Assembly: GCA_013361955.1 (NCBI GenBank)
Contig: JABFXA010000047.1
Coordinates: 1-64,000 of the forward strand
DNA: 64,000 nucleotides
Origin: Nocardioidaceae bacterium
GTDB lineage: Bacteria; Actinomycetota; Actinomycetes; Propionibacteriales; Nocardioidaceae
Direction of reading: 5' to 3'
The notes beneath the pieces were generated by a model. That model made no database searches, was not told the DNA's origin, and saw only the letters and a list, made by a program, of their open reading frames with translations. The position numbers and the translations under genes were made by a program. Numbering within the stretch: position 1 is the first letter of the stretch; each line of letters starts with the position of its first letter. Shown here piece by piece: positions 28,618-38,566 of the stretch.

Positions 28618-29865
28618 GTGACGGTCCAGCCCCGGCCCCTCACCGGACGACTCGACCAGTCGTCGATGAGGCGGGCCAACCTCGCGCTGATCCTTCGCCA
28701 CCTCCAGCGGGCCGGCAGTGGCACGCGCTCCCGCATCGCGCTCGAGACCGGGCTCTCGAAGGCGACCCTGTCGAACCTCGTCGTGGAGCTCATCGATCGG
28801 CATCTCGTGCGCGAGGACGGTCCCGACCGGGGCGGAGGCGTCGGCCGTCCCGGCTTGACCGTCTCGCTGGACGGCCGGGCGGTGGCCGGCGTCGGCGTCG
28901 AGATCGACAGCGAGTACGCGGCCGTCAGCGCTGTCGATCTGCAAGGGACGGTGATCCGCGAGACGGAGGCGCCGGTCGATGTCGTCGCTCTCGGCCCCGA
29001 GGCCACGCTGGACCGGGTGGCCCGGCTGATCGGCAGGACGGTGCTGTCTCTCACAGAGGCGCGGGTCCACGTCGCCGGGATCACGGTCTCGGCGCCGGGC
29101 GTCATCGACTACACCACGGGGACCCTCCGCTTCGCGCCCAACCTCGGCTGGCGTGACATCCCGCTCGTCGAACGGCTGACGGACCGCTTCAGCCAACCGT
29201 TCCCGCAGATCGCCCTGGAGAACGACGCCAAGCTCGCCGCCATCGCGGAGTACGCCTCGGGCTACCAGCAGCAGGGAGTCGAGGACCTCGTGTACCTCGC
29301 CGGCCAGGCCGGTATCGGCGCCGGAATCGTCGCCAACGGGCAGCTGGTGAGGGGCTGGTCCGGCTTCTCCGGGGAGGTGGGGCACCTGCCCCTCGACCCC
29401 ACGGGACGGCCCTGCGCCTGCGGACGCACCGGGTGCTGGGAGGGACTCATCGGCCTCAGGGCCCTGCTTCGCCGAGCCGCCGACGACTCCGACCCGATCC
29501 ACGACCCGAGGCGCCTCCTCGAGGACCGGCTCACGGAGCTCCACGAAAGGGCCGTGGCTGGTGACGCGCGAGTGCTGGAGGCGATCCACGACGTGGCGAC
29601 CGACCTGTCCCGCGGGATGTCCATCGTGGTCGACGTGCTCAATCCCGAGGTCGTCGTCCTGGGCGGCTACTTCGCCATCCTGGGTGACCTGATGCTCGAG
29701 CCCGTGCGCGCCGGCCTCGCGACCCGACGCATGGACGACGGCAGCGCTGTACGAGTCGAGCCCTCGCGCCTCGGCATGACGTCGACGTCCCTCGGCGGCG
29801 CGATCGCGGCCCTCGAGGAGGTCTTCAGGGACCCCCTCCTGGTCCCCGTCCAGGCTCGTGGTTGA
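28618..29865 (+). CDS. ROK family transcriptional regulator/sugar kinase
   Basis: N-terminal wHTH (TRSRIALETGLSKATLSNLVVELI), ROK: GQAGIGAGIVANGQLVRGWSGFSGEVGHLPLDPTGRPCACGRTGCWE; RBS ccaggaggcgat then GTG. Confidence 0.92.
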   Translation: MTVQPRPLTGRLDQSSMRRANLALILRHLQRAGSGTRSRIALETGLSKATLSNLVVELIDRHLVREDGPDRGGGVGRPGLTVSLDGRAVAGVGVEIDSEYAAVSAVDLQGTVIRETEAPVDVVALGPEATLDRVARLIGRTVLSLTEARVHVAGITVSAPGVIDYTTGTLRFAPNLGWRDIPLVERLTDRFSQPFPQIALENDAKLAAIAEYASGYQQQGVEDLVYLAGQAGIGAGIVANGQLVRGWSGFSGEVGHLPLDPTGRPCACGRTGCWEGLIGLRALLRRAADDSDPIHDPRRLLEDRLTELHERAVAGDARVLEAIHDVATDLSRGMSIVVDVLNPEVVVLGGYFAILGDLMLEPVRAGLATRRMDDGSAVRVEPSRLGMTSTSLGGAIAALEEVFRDPLLVPVQARG

Positions 29866-30038
29866 AGGCGCCTGTCGCAGCCTGCTGCCACAGGACGAGG
29901 AAGCGAGCAGCGATCGGCGACTCCCCGCACCCTCCCGTACCTGGCGGGGACAACGGTTTCGCAGGCGAGGTCAGGGGCACCATCGTGGTCAGGTCGTTGC
30001 GGTGAGGGCCGCACCGACGCGGAGCCGGAGGTGGAACC

Positions 30039-30176
30039 GTGCCCGTCTTGGTGGTGCCCGGTGAGGGCAGCGAGTCTGACGCGGCACTGTTCGTGGTGGT
30101 CGGCGGTGTCCTGGCCCTGGCGGTGGTGATCCTCGCGGTCGGCTACTTCCTCTGGTTCCGGACACCGCGACGCTGA
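30039..30176 (+). CDS. small membrane protein
   Basis: GTG start, VPVLVVPGEGSESDAALFVVVGGVLALAVVILAVGYFLWFRTPRR. Confidence 0.45.
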   Translation: MPVLVVPGEGSESDAALFVVVGGVLALAVVILAVGYFLWFRTPRR

Positions 30177-30215
30177 CCAGGACGGATCCCGGGATCACGA
30201 AGGGCCACGGGTCAC

Positions 30216-30458
30216 GTGCGATGGCTGCTGGTGACACTCTTCCTGATGGGCGCTGCGTTCCTGGCTGCCGTGGTCGTCTACGGCCTGGTGGTGATGTGTC
30301 GCAGCTGCGAGAGACGCGGGTGGAAGGTGAAGGGCCTTTCGTCCGGGAGGAGCTCGGTCACGAACGTCCCGACGCCTGAGTGTGTCGCTGGGTGCGACAG
30401 CCCGGGCGTCCTGATGGTCGCGGTCGCCATCCGGGCATGCGGCCACCCACATGACTGA
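30216..30458 (+). CDS. small membrane protein
   Basis: MRWLLVTLFLMGAAFLAAVVVYGLVVMCRSCERRG... Confidence 0.4.
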   Translation: MRWLLVTLFLMGAAFLAAVVVYGLVVMCRSCERRGWKVKGLSSGRSSVTNVPTPECVAGCDSPGVLMVAVAIRACGHPHD

Positions 30459-30493
30459 CGTCCGCTCATGGACGGTCACTAGGGTCTGGGCCT

Positions 30494-30922
30494 GTGCCAG
30501 ATGTCAAGCAAGTCCAGGTCACCTTCGACTGCGCCGAGCCCGAGCTCGTCGCTCGGTTCTGGTGCGAGGTACTGGGGTACGTCGTCCCGCCGGTCCCCGA
30601 GGGGTTCTCCACGTGGGACGGGTTCCGGCATTCGTTGCCGCCCGAGGAGCAGGGTGCGTGGTTCGCCTGCGTCGATCCGACGGGCGTGGGTCCGCGACTG
30701 TTCTTCCAGCGCGTGCCCGAAGGCAAGGTGGCCAAGAACCGGGTACACCTCGATGTTCGGGTCGGAACCGGCCTCGAGGGCGAGGAGCGGCTGGCCGCAC
30801 TCGAGGCCGAGTGCGCGCGGCTGGTCCCGTTCGGTGCCACCCGGGTGCGACTGCTGTACGACGGCACCGACTCGTGCATCGTGATGCAGGACATCGAGGG
30901 CAACGAGTTCTGTCTCGACTGA
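30494..30922 (+). CDS. VOC family protein
   Basis: VKQVQVTFDCAEPELVARFWCEVLGYVVPPVPEGF...CIVMQDIEGNEFCLD. Confidence 0.85.
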   Translation: MPDVKQVQVTFDCAEPELVARFWCEVLGYVVPPVPEGFSTWDGFRHSLPPEEQGAWFACVDPTGVGPRLFFQRVPEGKVAKNRVHLDVRVGTGLEGEERLAALEAECARLVPFGATRVRLLYDGTDSCIVMQDIEGNEFCLD

Positions 30923-31040
30923 GGAAGCCTGCCGAGCGCTCATCGACGGATCCGCGTGTTCGGCCCGAGCCGTTCGCGGCGGTACGCCGTACCTCCCGGG
31001 GGGTCATGCTCCTGTCCTGCTCACCCTCGGGATCGGCCTG

Positions 31041-31475
31041 TCAGCCCTCCGCGGAGGTCGACCATCGCAGTCTTTGCTGCAGCAGGACGTCCAGGGCGAC
31101 GGATTCGCCGTCGCGGGCACCTTGCCCTGTTTGAAGCGGCGGAGAGGAGGCATGGACCGGTACTCTGCGCCAGCGGCCGAAGCGCTGCGGCGCCACGACG
31201 AGGACGTAGTAGCCGCCGTCCAACCCGACGCCGACCGAACGGTCGCGTCGCAGGTACCAGCCGACGACGCCCGTCCGATATCGGCTACGTCCCGACCACG
31301 GGCGAGCCGTCAGCTCCTCGGTCGCGAGACCTGCCCGCGTCGCCTGCGCGACGAACCGATCGATCAACAGCTGCGCCTCCCCCGACTCCTGCTCGCGGCG
31401 TCGCTGCTCCGCCTCGAAGTGGTAGCGCGCCCGTTCGGCGCGTTCCTCCCGACGCTTGGCTGGATCCTCGCCCAT
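31041..31475 (-). CDS. hypothetical protein
   Basis: MGEDPAKRREERAERARYHFEAEQRRREQESGEAQLLIDRFV...VGWYLRRDRSVGVGLDGGYYVLVV. Confidence 0.55.
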   Translation of the reverse strand: MGEDPAKRREERAERARYHFEAEQRRREQESGEAQLLIDRFVAQATRAGLATEELTARPWSGRSRYRTGVVGWYLRRDRSVGVGLDGGYYVLVVAPQRFGRWRRVPVHASSPPLQTGQGARDGESVALDVLLQQRLRWSTSAEG

Positions 31476-31713
31476 CGCTACCTCCTTCTCGGGCCACGCC
31501 CCGGGTTGGTGCCAACACTTCCATCGTCGCTCCGAGCAGTGCTGCTGGTCTGACGTCGCTCCACCTGTCGGCGGCATGTCCCGCCGCCGCGGAGGTCGGT
31601 ATCGGCTGCATTCAGGCCCGCTCGGCCTCCCTGCCACATGTCAGCAGTTGCTCAGAAGCCCGGACCCGCCAAGGCCATCCAGGACCTACCTCCGGCAGGG
31701 CAGGTTCGGAGCC

Positions 31714-31956
31714 TTACTCGCGTGTCGTTCGAGTCAGCCTCCAACGCGAGACGTGGAACGCCGATACGGCCGCGATGGGAGTTCCGAAGAGCAGGACGAG
31801 CGTTTCCAACGGACTCACGTCGACGCCAGCCACCAAGAGCACCACGAGAACAGCCAGGGCGATACCACCAAGGCCGGCGGTCACCACCGCAGCACGGTGC
31901 GGCGGGCGGATGAGCCAACCGAGGACGAGGCCGATCGGGAAGATGAGAATGGCCAC
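31714..31956 (-). CDS. small membrane protein
   Basis: MAILIFPIGLVLGWLIRPPHRAAVVTAGLGGIALAVLVVLLVAGVDVSPLETLVLLFGTPI... Confidence 0.5.
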   Translation of the reverse strand: MAILIFPIGLVLGWLIRPPHRAAVVTAGLGGIALAVLVVLLVAGVDVSPLETLVLLFGTPIAAVSAFHVSRWRLTRTTRE

Positions 31957-32185
31957 GTGACCTCCTACGACGGGGCACCGGGTGAGCCGAGCTCGTTGAG
32001 CCGGCGGCGAAGCCGCTCACCATCACACCCGACTTCGCGCCCATCCACCACGTGCCCTGCCTCCCTGGCAACCGCGCGCATGGCGGCATGCGCGGACGTC
32101 GATCCGACGGGCCGCCAGAAAGCACACCACCCATCTCGCGCAGTTCGGGACGCATTCTGTCCGGAACCACTCCTAGGCTGGGGTC

Positions 32186-32545
32186 ATGGCTATCGCTCGG
32201 TTTCCGGTGGTCGTCCTCGACTGCCCTGACCCCAGAACATTGGCCGACTTCTACAGTGCCCTGCTCGGCTGGAAGATCGAAAGGAGCGACGACGACTGGT
32301 GTTCGATTCGAGCCGACTACGGCGACTCGCTGGCCTTCCAGAGAGTCGACTCCTACGCAGCACCACAGTGGCCGAGCCAATCCATTCCGCAGCAGATGCA
32401 CATCGACGTGGACGTCGACGACCTCGACCGGGCCGAGGCCGCTGTGCTCCAGCTCGGCGCTTCCAAGCATGACCACCAACCGGGGACAACCTTTCGGGTC
32501 TTCCTCGACCCGGCCGGACACCCCTTCTGCCTCTGCACCGACTGA
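32186..32545 (+). CDS. VOC/glyoxalase-like protein
   Basis: VVVLDCPDPRTLADFYSALLGWKIERSDDDWCSI...FRVFLDPAGHPFCLCTD. Confidence 0.85.
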   Translation: MAIARFPVVVLDCPDPRTLADFYSALLGWKIERSDDDWCSIRADYGDSLAFQRVDSYAAPQWPSQSIPQQMHIDVDVDDLDRAEAAVLQLGASKHDHQPGTTFRVFLDPAGHPFCLCTD

Positions 32546-32765
32546 GACATCCCGGTCGCGATCTCGACAGCGACTCGACTGGACCGGACGAGCCGAAGAA
32601 CAGGTCTTCTCTCGGCGTCAGCGGAACCGCGGCATGCGCCACCTGCTATCTGGCCAGCAGCAGGGCAGTGCCAAGGTCGGCGTCGCTCGCGCAAGCTGCC
32701 GGCCGTGATACCGGACTTCACCGAGTGCAGGTGGCACCCCAGGACGCCCGTGGAACGATGAGCGG

Positions 32766-33510
32766 ATGAGCGACTTCTCGGGCGAGTGGCGGGCGTGGCA
32801 CGATGCCCGCGAGCAGCGACTTCGCGATCCGCAGGGGTGGCTGGCGATCACCGCGATCCACTGGCTGTCCGACCGACCCGAGCGCTTCGACGACGTACCC
32901 GGTACGTGGACCGGTGACGCGGACGGTGCCACCGTCACCCTCGTCGACGCCGAAAGCCTCACGACCGAGACCGCCAGGTTGACCAAGGGCGTCCACCACC
33001 TCGGCCCCCTCGACGGCGTCGGCCTCGCCGTGGCCTTCGACGGTGCCGTCGCCCAGGTTGCCGACCGCGACGGCCGCGTCATCGTGCGCCCGCGTCACCC
33101 GGACTCCCCGAACCTGCGTGCGTACGCCGGCACGCCCTGCTACCCGCCCGACCCGTCCTGGCTGGTTGCGGCCCGCTTCGTCCCCCACCCCGAGCCGACC
33201 GACGACGCGGTCGGCGAGGTGGTCTTCGACCATGCCGGCGCCGAGCACAGGCTGGTCGCCTGGGACGACGACGACGGCCTCTGGATCCTGTTCCGCGACG
33301 CGACGTCCGGCGTGACGACGTACGCCGCGAGCCGACAGCTGGTCACCCCCGGCGCCGTCACCGGAGGGGGAGGTCTGGATCGACTTCAACCGGGCCCACA
33401 ACATGCCGTGCGCGTACACCGACTTCGCGACCTGCCCGCTACCCCCGGTTGGCAACACGCTGCCGTTCGCGGTCGAGGCGGGGGAGAAGGTCCCCGCCCG
33501 ACGGGCGTGA
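32766..33510 (+). pseudogene. DUF1684 protein with +1 frameshift near C-terminus
   Basis: MSDFSGEWRAWHDAREQRLRDPQGWLAITAIHWL...; deleting one C at 33346-33350 restores TPAPSPEGEVWIDFNRAHNMPCAYTDFATCPLPPVGNTLPFAVEAGEKVPARRA*. Confidence 0.7.
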
Positions 33511-33574
33511 CACCGATCGCGGCGGAAGCACGCACGGGCGGCCCACCCAGCCACCCGACGCTGGACGGACGTGG

Positions 33575-34837
33575 TCAGCCGAGCTTGAAGGGGTCTCGAA
33601 GCTCGCCGGTGAGCTCGACGTACACCGACTCGGTCTCCAGGTACTCCTCGACGGCCGCGAGTCCGTTCTCGCGGCCCACGCCGGACTTCCCGAACCCGCC
33701 GAAGGGCATGTCGGGGGCCACGACGCGGTAGGCGTTGACCCAGACGCTGCCGGCCCGGAGCGATCACCGTGGGCTGGATGAACAGCCCACCGAGGTCGGT
33801 GGCGGCCTGGCCGCCGGCGGCGAAGGTGCCGCCTTCCTCGCCGGCCGTCCTGAGGAAGCCGAGGACCTTCTCGTACTGGAGCAGGTTCGCCACCGGTCCC
33901 ATCTCGGTGTCGGGGTCCATCGGGTCGCCGAGCCTGATGGTGTTCGCGCGTGCCACGATCTTGGCGATGAGCTCGTCGGCCACACGCTCGTGCACCACGA
34001 GCCGCGACCCGGCCATGCAGGTCTGTCCGGTCGCCGCGAAGACGCCCGCGACCACGCCGTTCGCGGCCGCGTCGAGGTCGGCGTCGGGGAACACCAGCGG
34101 GCAGGACTTGCCGCCGCGCTCGAGCGTGGCTCGGTTGACGTTCCCCATCGCGGCCCTGGCGACCGAGACACCGGTGGCCGTGGAGCCGGTGAAGGCGACC
34201 TTGTCGATGCCGGGGTGGCTGGCCAGTGCCTCACCCGTGGAGCGGTCCCAGCCGGTGACCACGTTGACGACGCCCGGAGGCAGCCCGGCCTGGGTGAGGA
34301 TCTCGGCGAACGCGACGGTCGAGCACGGTGAGTGCTCCGACGGCTTCACCACGCAGGTGTTGCCGGCGGCGAGCAGAGGAGCGAGCTTCCAGGTGAACAG
34401 CAGCAACGGGCTGTTCCACGGGGTGATGCACCCGACGACGCCGACCGGCTCCTTGCGCGTGTAGGCGAAGTAGTTGGGGTTCGCGAGCAGGACGGTGGAT
34501 CCCTCCAGCTTGTCCGCAATGCCGGAGGAGTAGTTGAACCACGAGGACAGGCCGGCCATCTGGCCGCTCATCTCGCGCATCAGCTTCCCGGAGTCGCTCA
34601 CCTCGAGCCGCGCCAGGCGCTCGGCGTTCGCGTCCAGGGCATCCCCGCAGGACGGCCGCGCGCCGGAACCCCGTCATCGAGCCCCACTCGCCGTCGGTCG
34701 CCGCCCGCGCAGCAGCGACCGCCGCGTCGACGTCCTGGGGGTTGCCGTCAGCCACCCGGGCCCACGCCTGCCCGATGTAGGGGTTCGCGCGGTCTCGTCC
34801 GGATGTCGTGCCGCGCCCGCCTTGCTCGCCCGCCCTC
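33575..34837 (-). pseudogene. aldehyde dehydrogenase family gene, disrupted
   Basis: NPYIGQAWARVADG...KPSEHSPCSTVAFAEILTQAGLPPGVVNVVTG...TGQTCMAGSR...; frameshift at 34643-34646, internal deletion near 33765, truncated N-terminus. Confidence 0.75.
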
Positions 34838-36419
34838 ACTCGGGGAGGTTCGCCCGCAGGAACCGCACTTCCTCCTGGTCGAGTCGGGCCTGCACCTGGC
34901 GCAGCACGATGTCGTCGATGCGCTGCTGGTCGCGCAGCTCGAGCAGCGCCTCGCGTCGCCGGGCGAGGAGGGCGAGTGAGAGGCTTCGGTACTGGTCGTC
35001 GTGCTGGATGACGGGGTCGCCCTCCGCGCCGTCGGCCGCCAGGAGCTTGCGCTGCTTGTCCAGCTCGTGCCGCACTCGTTCGACCACCATCGTGCCGCTG
35101 CCGAGCTCGCGGGCCGTGGTGTCGAGGGCCTCGACTGCTGCGTCGAGGGTGTACTCGTCGGCGAAGTGCAGCTCCTCGGCGACCGAGGTGTCGACCGGCA
35201 GCCGTGCGAAACGCACGACCGACGGGAGCAGGAGCGCCTGGAGAAGGGTCAGCACGATCACGCCGCACGCGATCAGCACGATCAGGTCCCGGTCGGGGAA
35301 CGGGGCGCCGGAGTCGAGGGTGTGCGGCACGGCGAGGACGGCGGCGAGAGACACGGCGCCGCGGAAACCGGCCACCGCGCTCACCGTGCGCTGCCGTGCC
35401 GGGACGCGGCGCAGCCGCTGGGCGGGGCGCCGATCGAGGAGCCGGATGACGTACGGCGTGGTGTAGGTCCACGCCCATCGCACGCCGATGACCACGGCGG
35501 CGACGACGAGGACGTCGACCAGCGCGCGAAGCGTGGTGGTGCTGTCCAGACCGCGGAAGGCGGTCTGCGCCGAGATTCCCACCAGCACGAACAGCGCGCT
35601 GCTGAGCACCGTGGTGGACAGCGCCCAGAACGGGATCACGATCTGCCGGGTCACCGCCCCCGTGATGCGTGGCGTCACCTGGCTCATGAACAGCCCGCAG
35701 ACCACCACGGCCAGTACGCCGGAGGCGTGCACGGCATCGGCCAGCAGGAACGCCGCGAACGGGGTCACCAGCATCGCGATGCTCTCCAGCATCGGATCGT
35801 CCATCCGCCGGCGCAGCTGCCAGCTGACCAACCCGATCAGCGCGCCGGCCAGCACGCCTGCGCCGTACGCCCACACCAGCAGCCAGGTCACGTGCCAGCC
35901 GGTGAGGTCTTCCTCGCCGACCGTGACGCCGACGGCCAGCCCGTAGATGACGAGGGCGGTGCCGTCGTTGACCAGGCTCTCGGCGCGCAGCACGGTGACC
36001 GTGCGGCGCGGCAGGTCGCGGGCCAGGACGCCGACCGCGGTCGCGTCGGTCGGCGCGAGCGCGGCGCCGAGGACCCACGCCGGCCCCCATGCGAGGCCGA
36101 GCCCGTGCGCGGCGGCGGCGACCGCGGCAGCGGTGACGGCGACCAGCGCGGTGCTGGTGAGGACGACGATCCGCAGGTTGTTGCGGATCTCCCGCAGCGA
36201 GGTCGTCAGGCTCTCCCAGTACAGCAACGCGGGCAGGAACACCAGCAGCACCGCCTCCGGCGGCAGTTGGGCCTGCCGCAGGTGCGGGACGAACCCCACC
36301 AGCAGCCCGACCCCCACGAGCAGGATGGCCGGCGCGATCGGGTAGCGGCGCGCGAGGGCGCCGCACGCGACCAGGGCGACACCGAGCAAGACCACCATCT
36401 CGAGTCCAAGCACGAGCAC
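34836..36419 (-). CDS. Na+/H+ antiporter (CPA1-type)
   Basis: LPPEAVLLVFLPALLYWESLTTSLREIRNNLR...LGAALAPTDATAVG...ESLVNDGTALVIYGLAV...VAGFRGAVSLAAVLAVP; ATG alternative at 36398. Confidence 0.88.
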   Translation of the reverse strand: MLVLGLEMVVLLGVALVACGALARRYPIAPAILLVGVGLLVGFVPHLRQAQLPPEAVLLVFLPALLYWESLTTSLREIRNNLRIVVLTSTALVAVTAAAVAAAAHGLGLAWGPAWVLGAALAPTDATAVGVLARDLPRRTVTVLRAESLVNDGTALVIYGLAVGVTVGEEDLTGWHVTWLLVWAYGAGVLAGALIGLVSWQLRRRMDDPMLESIAMLVTPFAAFLLADAVHASGVLAVVVCGLFMSQVTPRITGAVTRQIVIPFWALSTTVLSSALFVLVGISAQTAFRGLDSTTTLRALVDVLVVAAVVIGVRWAWTYTTPYVIRLLDRRPAQRLRRVPARQRTVSAVAGFRGAVSLAAVLAVPHTLDSGAPFPDRDLIVLIACGVIVLTLLQALLLPSVVRFARLPVDTSVAEELHFADEYTLDAAVEALDTTARELGSGTMVVERVRHELDKQRKLLAADGAEGDPVIQHDDQYRSLSLALLARRREALLELRDQQRIDDIVLRQVQARLDQEEVRFLRANLPE

Positions 36420-36625
36420 ATCGTGACCAGCAACCGGCCGTCTGCGCCACGCCCGGCGCCGATCTGCCGACGCAGGCGGGCCTGCCGGTGCGAGCGCCTC
36501 GAGGGTGGGCGCGATCAGTGCGACGAGCGGTCGGTCTGTGACGAGCGGTCGGTGACGCTCGGGGCGACGGACGTCGCGGCATGCTGGACCTGCAGGCGAC
36601 CAGCTGAGTCGACAGGAGATCCGAC

Positions 36626-37297
36626 ATGTCCGAGGAGAGCACCCCTGCTGCACCCACCACCTATCCCGCCCGGCTCGAGGTCGACTACACGGTCGAGCGC
36701 AATCGTGTGACGACGGCGTTCCGGCTCGTGCTGGTCATCCCCATCGCCATCGTGTACAGCGTCCTCACCGCGGGCGCCACCACCACCACGACGTACGTCG
36801 AGACCGGCACGACCGCGAGCAAGACCGTCAGCACGACGAGCGGTGGCATCGTGGCCGGGTTGTTCTTCGCCACGCTCCTGATGGTTCTCCTCCGGCAGCG
36901 CTACCCACGCTGGTGGTTCGACTTCGCGCGAGAGCTCACCAGGTTCGCCGCCCGCATCGGCGCCTACGTCGTGCTGCTCACCGACGAGTACCCGTCAACG
37001 GTCGACGAGCAGAAGGTCCATCTCGACATCGACTACCCCACCGTCGAGCGTGACCTGAACCGGTGGCTGCCACTCGTCAAGTGGTTCCTCGCGATTCCGC
37101 ACTACATCGTGCTGTTCTTCCTGTCGATCGGCGCCTTCTTCGTGGTCATCGTTGCCTGGTTCGCGGTCCTGTTCACCGGCCACTACCCGCGCGGGCTGTT
37201 CAACTTCGTGGTCGGCGTGGGCCGCTGGGCACTGCGAGTCAACGCCTACGCGTTCCTGCTCGTCACCGACAAGTACCCACCGTTCTCGCTCGACTGA
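36626..37297 (+). CDS. DUF4389 domain-containing membrane protein
   Basis: YPARLEVDYTVERNRVTTAFRLVLVIPIAIVYSV...FTGHYPRGLFNFVVGVGRWALRVNAYAFLLVTDKYPPFSLD. Confidence 0.85.
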   Translation: MSEESTPAAPTTYPARLEVDYTVERNRVTTAFRLVLVIPIAIVYSVLTAGATTTTTYVETGTTASKTVSTTSGGIVAGLFFATLLMVLLRQRYPRWWFDFARELTRFAARIGAYVVLLTDEYPSTVDEQKVHLDIDYPTVERDLNRWLPLVKWFLAIPHYIVLFFLSIGAFFVVIVAWFAVLFTGHYPRGLFNFVVGVGRWALRVNAYAFLLVTDKYPPFSLD

Positions 37298-37553
37298 GTC
37301 CCGAACGAGTCCGGCCCTCGTCGTGAGGGCGCCCTGGGCCGTTCGCGGCGGTGAGGCTCGTCGCGAGACGCCCACATGAATGCGCGGAGCCTTGACGTGC
37401 GTGGTGTGGTCAACGCGAGCTTCGAACGGCGTGGGCGCGGTCATCCCGAACACGAGGGCAAGGGCGGCGTGGGGGTCTCCGCCGACGGACTTGTCGGCCT
37501 TCATCGCGCGGCCAGAGTGGGGGAGTGTTCTGCCGGCCTCTGCGGGGCCCTGG

Positions 37554-37579
37554 ATTATGCAGGCAGATGCCTGCATAAT
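37554..37579. promoter_or_regulatory. 12-2-12 perfect palindrome, probable ArsR-family operator
   Basis: ATTATGCAGGCA-GA-TGCCTGCATAAT, 20 nt upstream of the ATG at 37600. Confidence 0.7.
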
Positions 37580-37599
37580 CGGGGGCGTGGGACCAGACA

Positions 37600-38414
37600 T
37601 GGTTTTCAAGGCGCTGGCGGACCCTGGCCGGCGGCGGCTCCTGGACATGCTTCATGAGCGTGCCGGGCTGACGCTCGGCGAGCTCTGCGATGGGCTCGAC
37701 ATGCGCCGTCAGTCGGTCAGCCAGCACCTTGAGCTCCTCGAGGCAGCCGATCTCGTCACCTCGGTGCGTGACGGCCGCCGCAAGCTCCACTACCTGAACC
37801 CCGTGCCGCTGCACCAGATACAGACCCGCTGGATCTGGAAGTTCGAGGAGACGTATCTCGCGGCGCTGGACACGATCAAGAACCGCGCGGAGGCAAGTGC
37901 GATGTCCGAAACCGTCAACACAGGGGAAGTCCCTGACTACGTCTACACGACCTACATCCGGGCCACGGCGGAGGAGGTGTGGCACGCTCTCACCGACCCG
38001 GACGTCACCGCGAGGTTCTGGGGGCATTCGCAGGTCTCCGACTGGCGCGTCGGCAGTCGAGTCGAGCACGTGCGGGTCGATGGTTCGGGCATCGCTGACG
38101 CGGCCGGAACCGTGCTGGAGGTCGATCCTCCGCGCCGGTTGTCGTTCGGCTTCGGGGACCCGGGCGACGCCGCGGATCCCACGGCTGAACAAAGCGTGGT
38201 GACGTTCGAGATCGAGCCGTATCGCGACATCGTCAGGCTCACCCTCACTCAGTCGCGGTTCCGGTCGTCGGCCGATCGGGAAACGGCCGGGGAGGGTTGG
38301 CCGACAGTGTTCGCCAACCTCAAGACGCTCCTCGAGACGGGCGACGTGCTGCCTACACCGCCCTGGGAGTTCCATGCCGACGAGCGCGCAGCTCACATGG
38401 CGAAGCACAGATAG
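37600..38414 (+). CDS. ArsR-SRPBCC (AHSA1) fusion protein
   Basis: HTH MVFKALADPGRRRLLDMLHERAGLTLGELCDGLDMRRQSVSQHLELLEAADLV in frame with TTYIRATAEEVWHALTDPDVTARFWGHSQVSDWRVGSRVEH. Confidence 0.88.
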
Positions 38415-38566
38415 CAGAGCGCCTGGACGGCGGCGCGCGAATCCAGTGCTGCGCGGACCGACCTCATGCTCGAAACCCCCGATCGCGGCGGTAGGACGCA
38501 TCCTCTCGGCCGCGCGGGCCGCGGCGGATCGGCACCCGGCGGCCAGAAGTGTGGGCGGTGCTGGGC

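Noticed and set aside
34231-36660. 809-aa minus-strand ORF overlapping the antiporter
   Set aside because: Wrong frame for most of its length; only its tail encodes real ALDH sequence (NPYIGQAWARVADG...), used for the pseudogene call.
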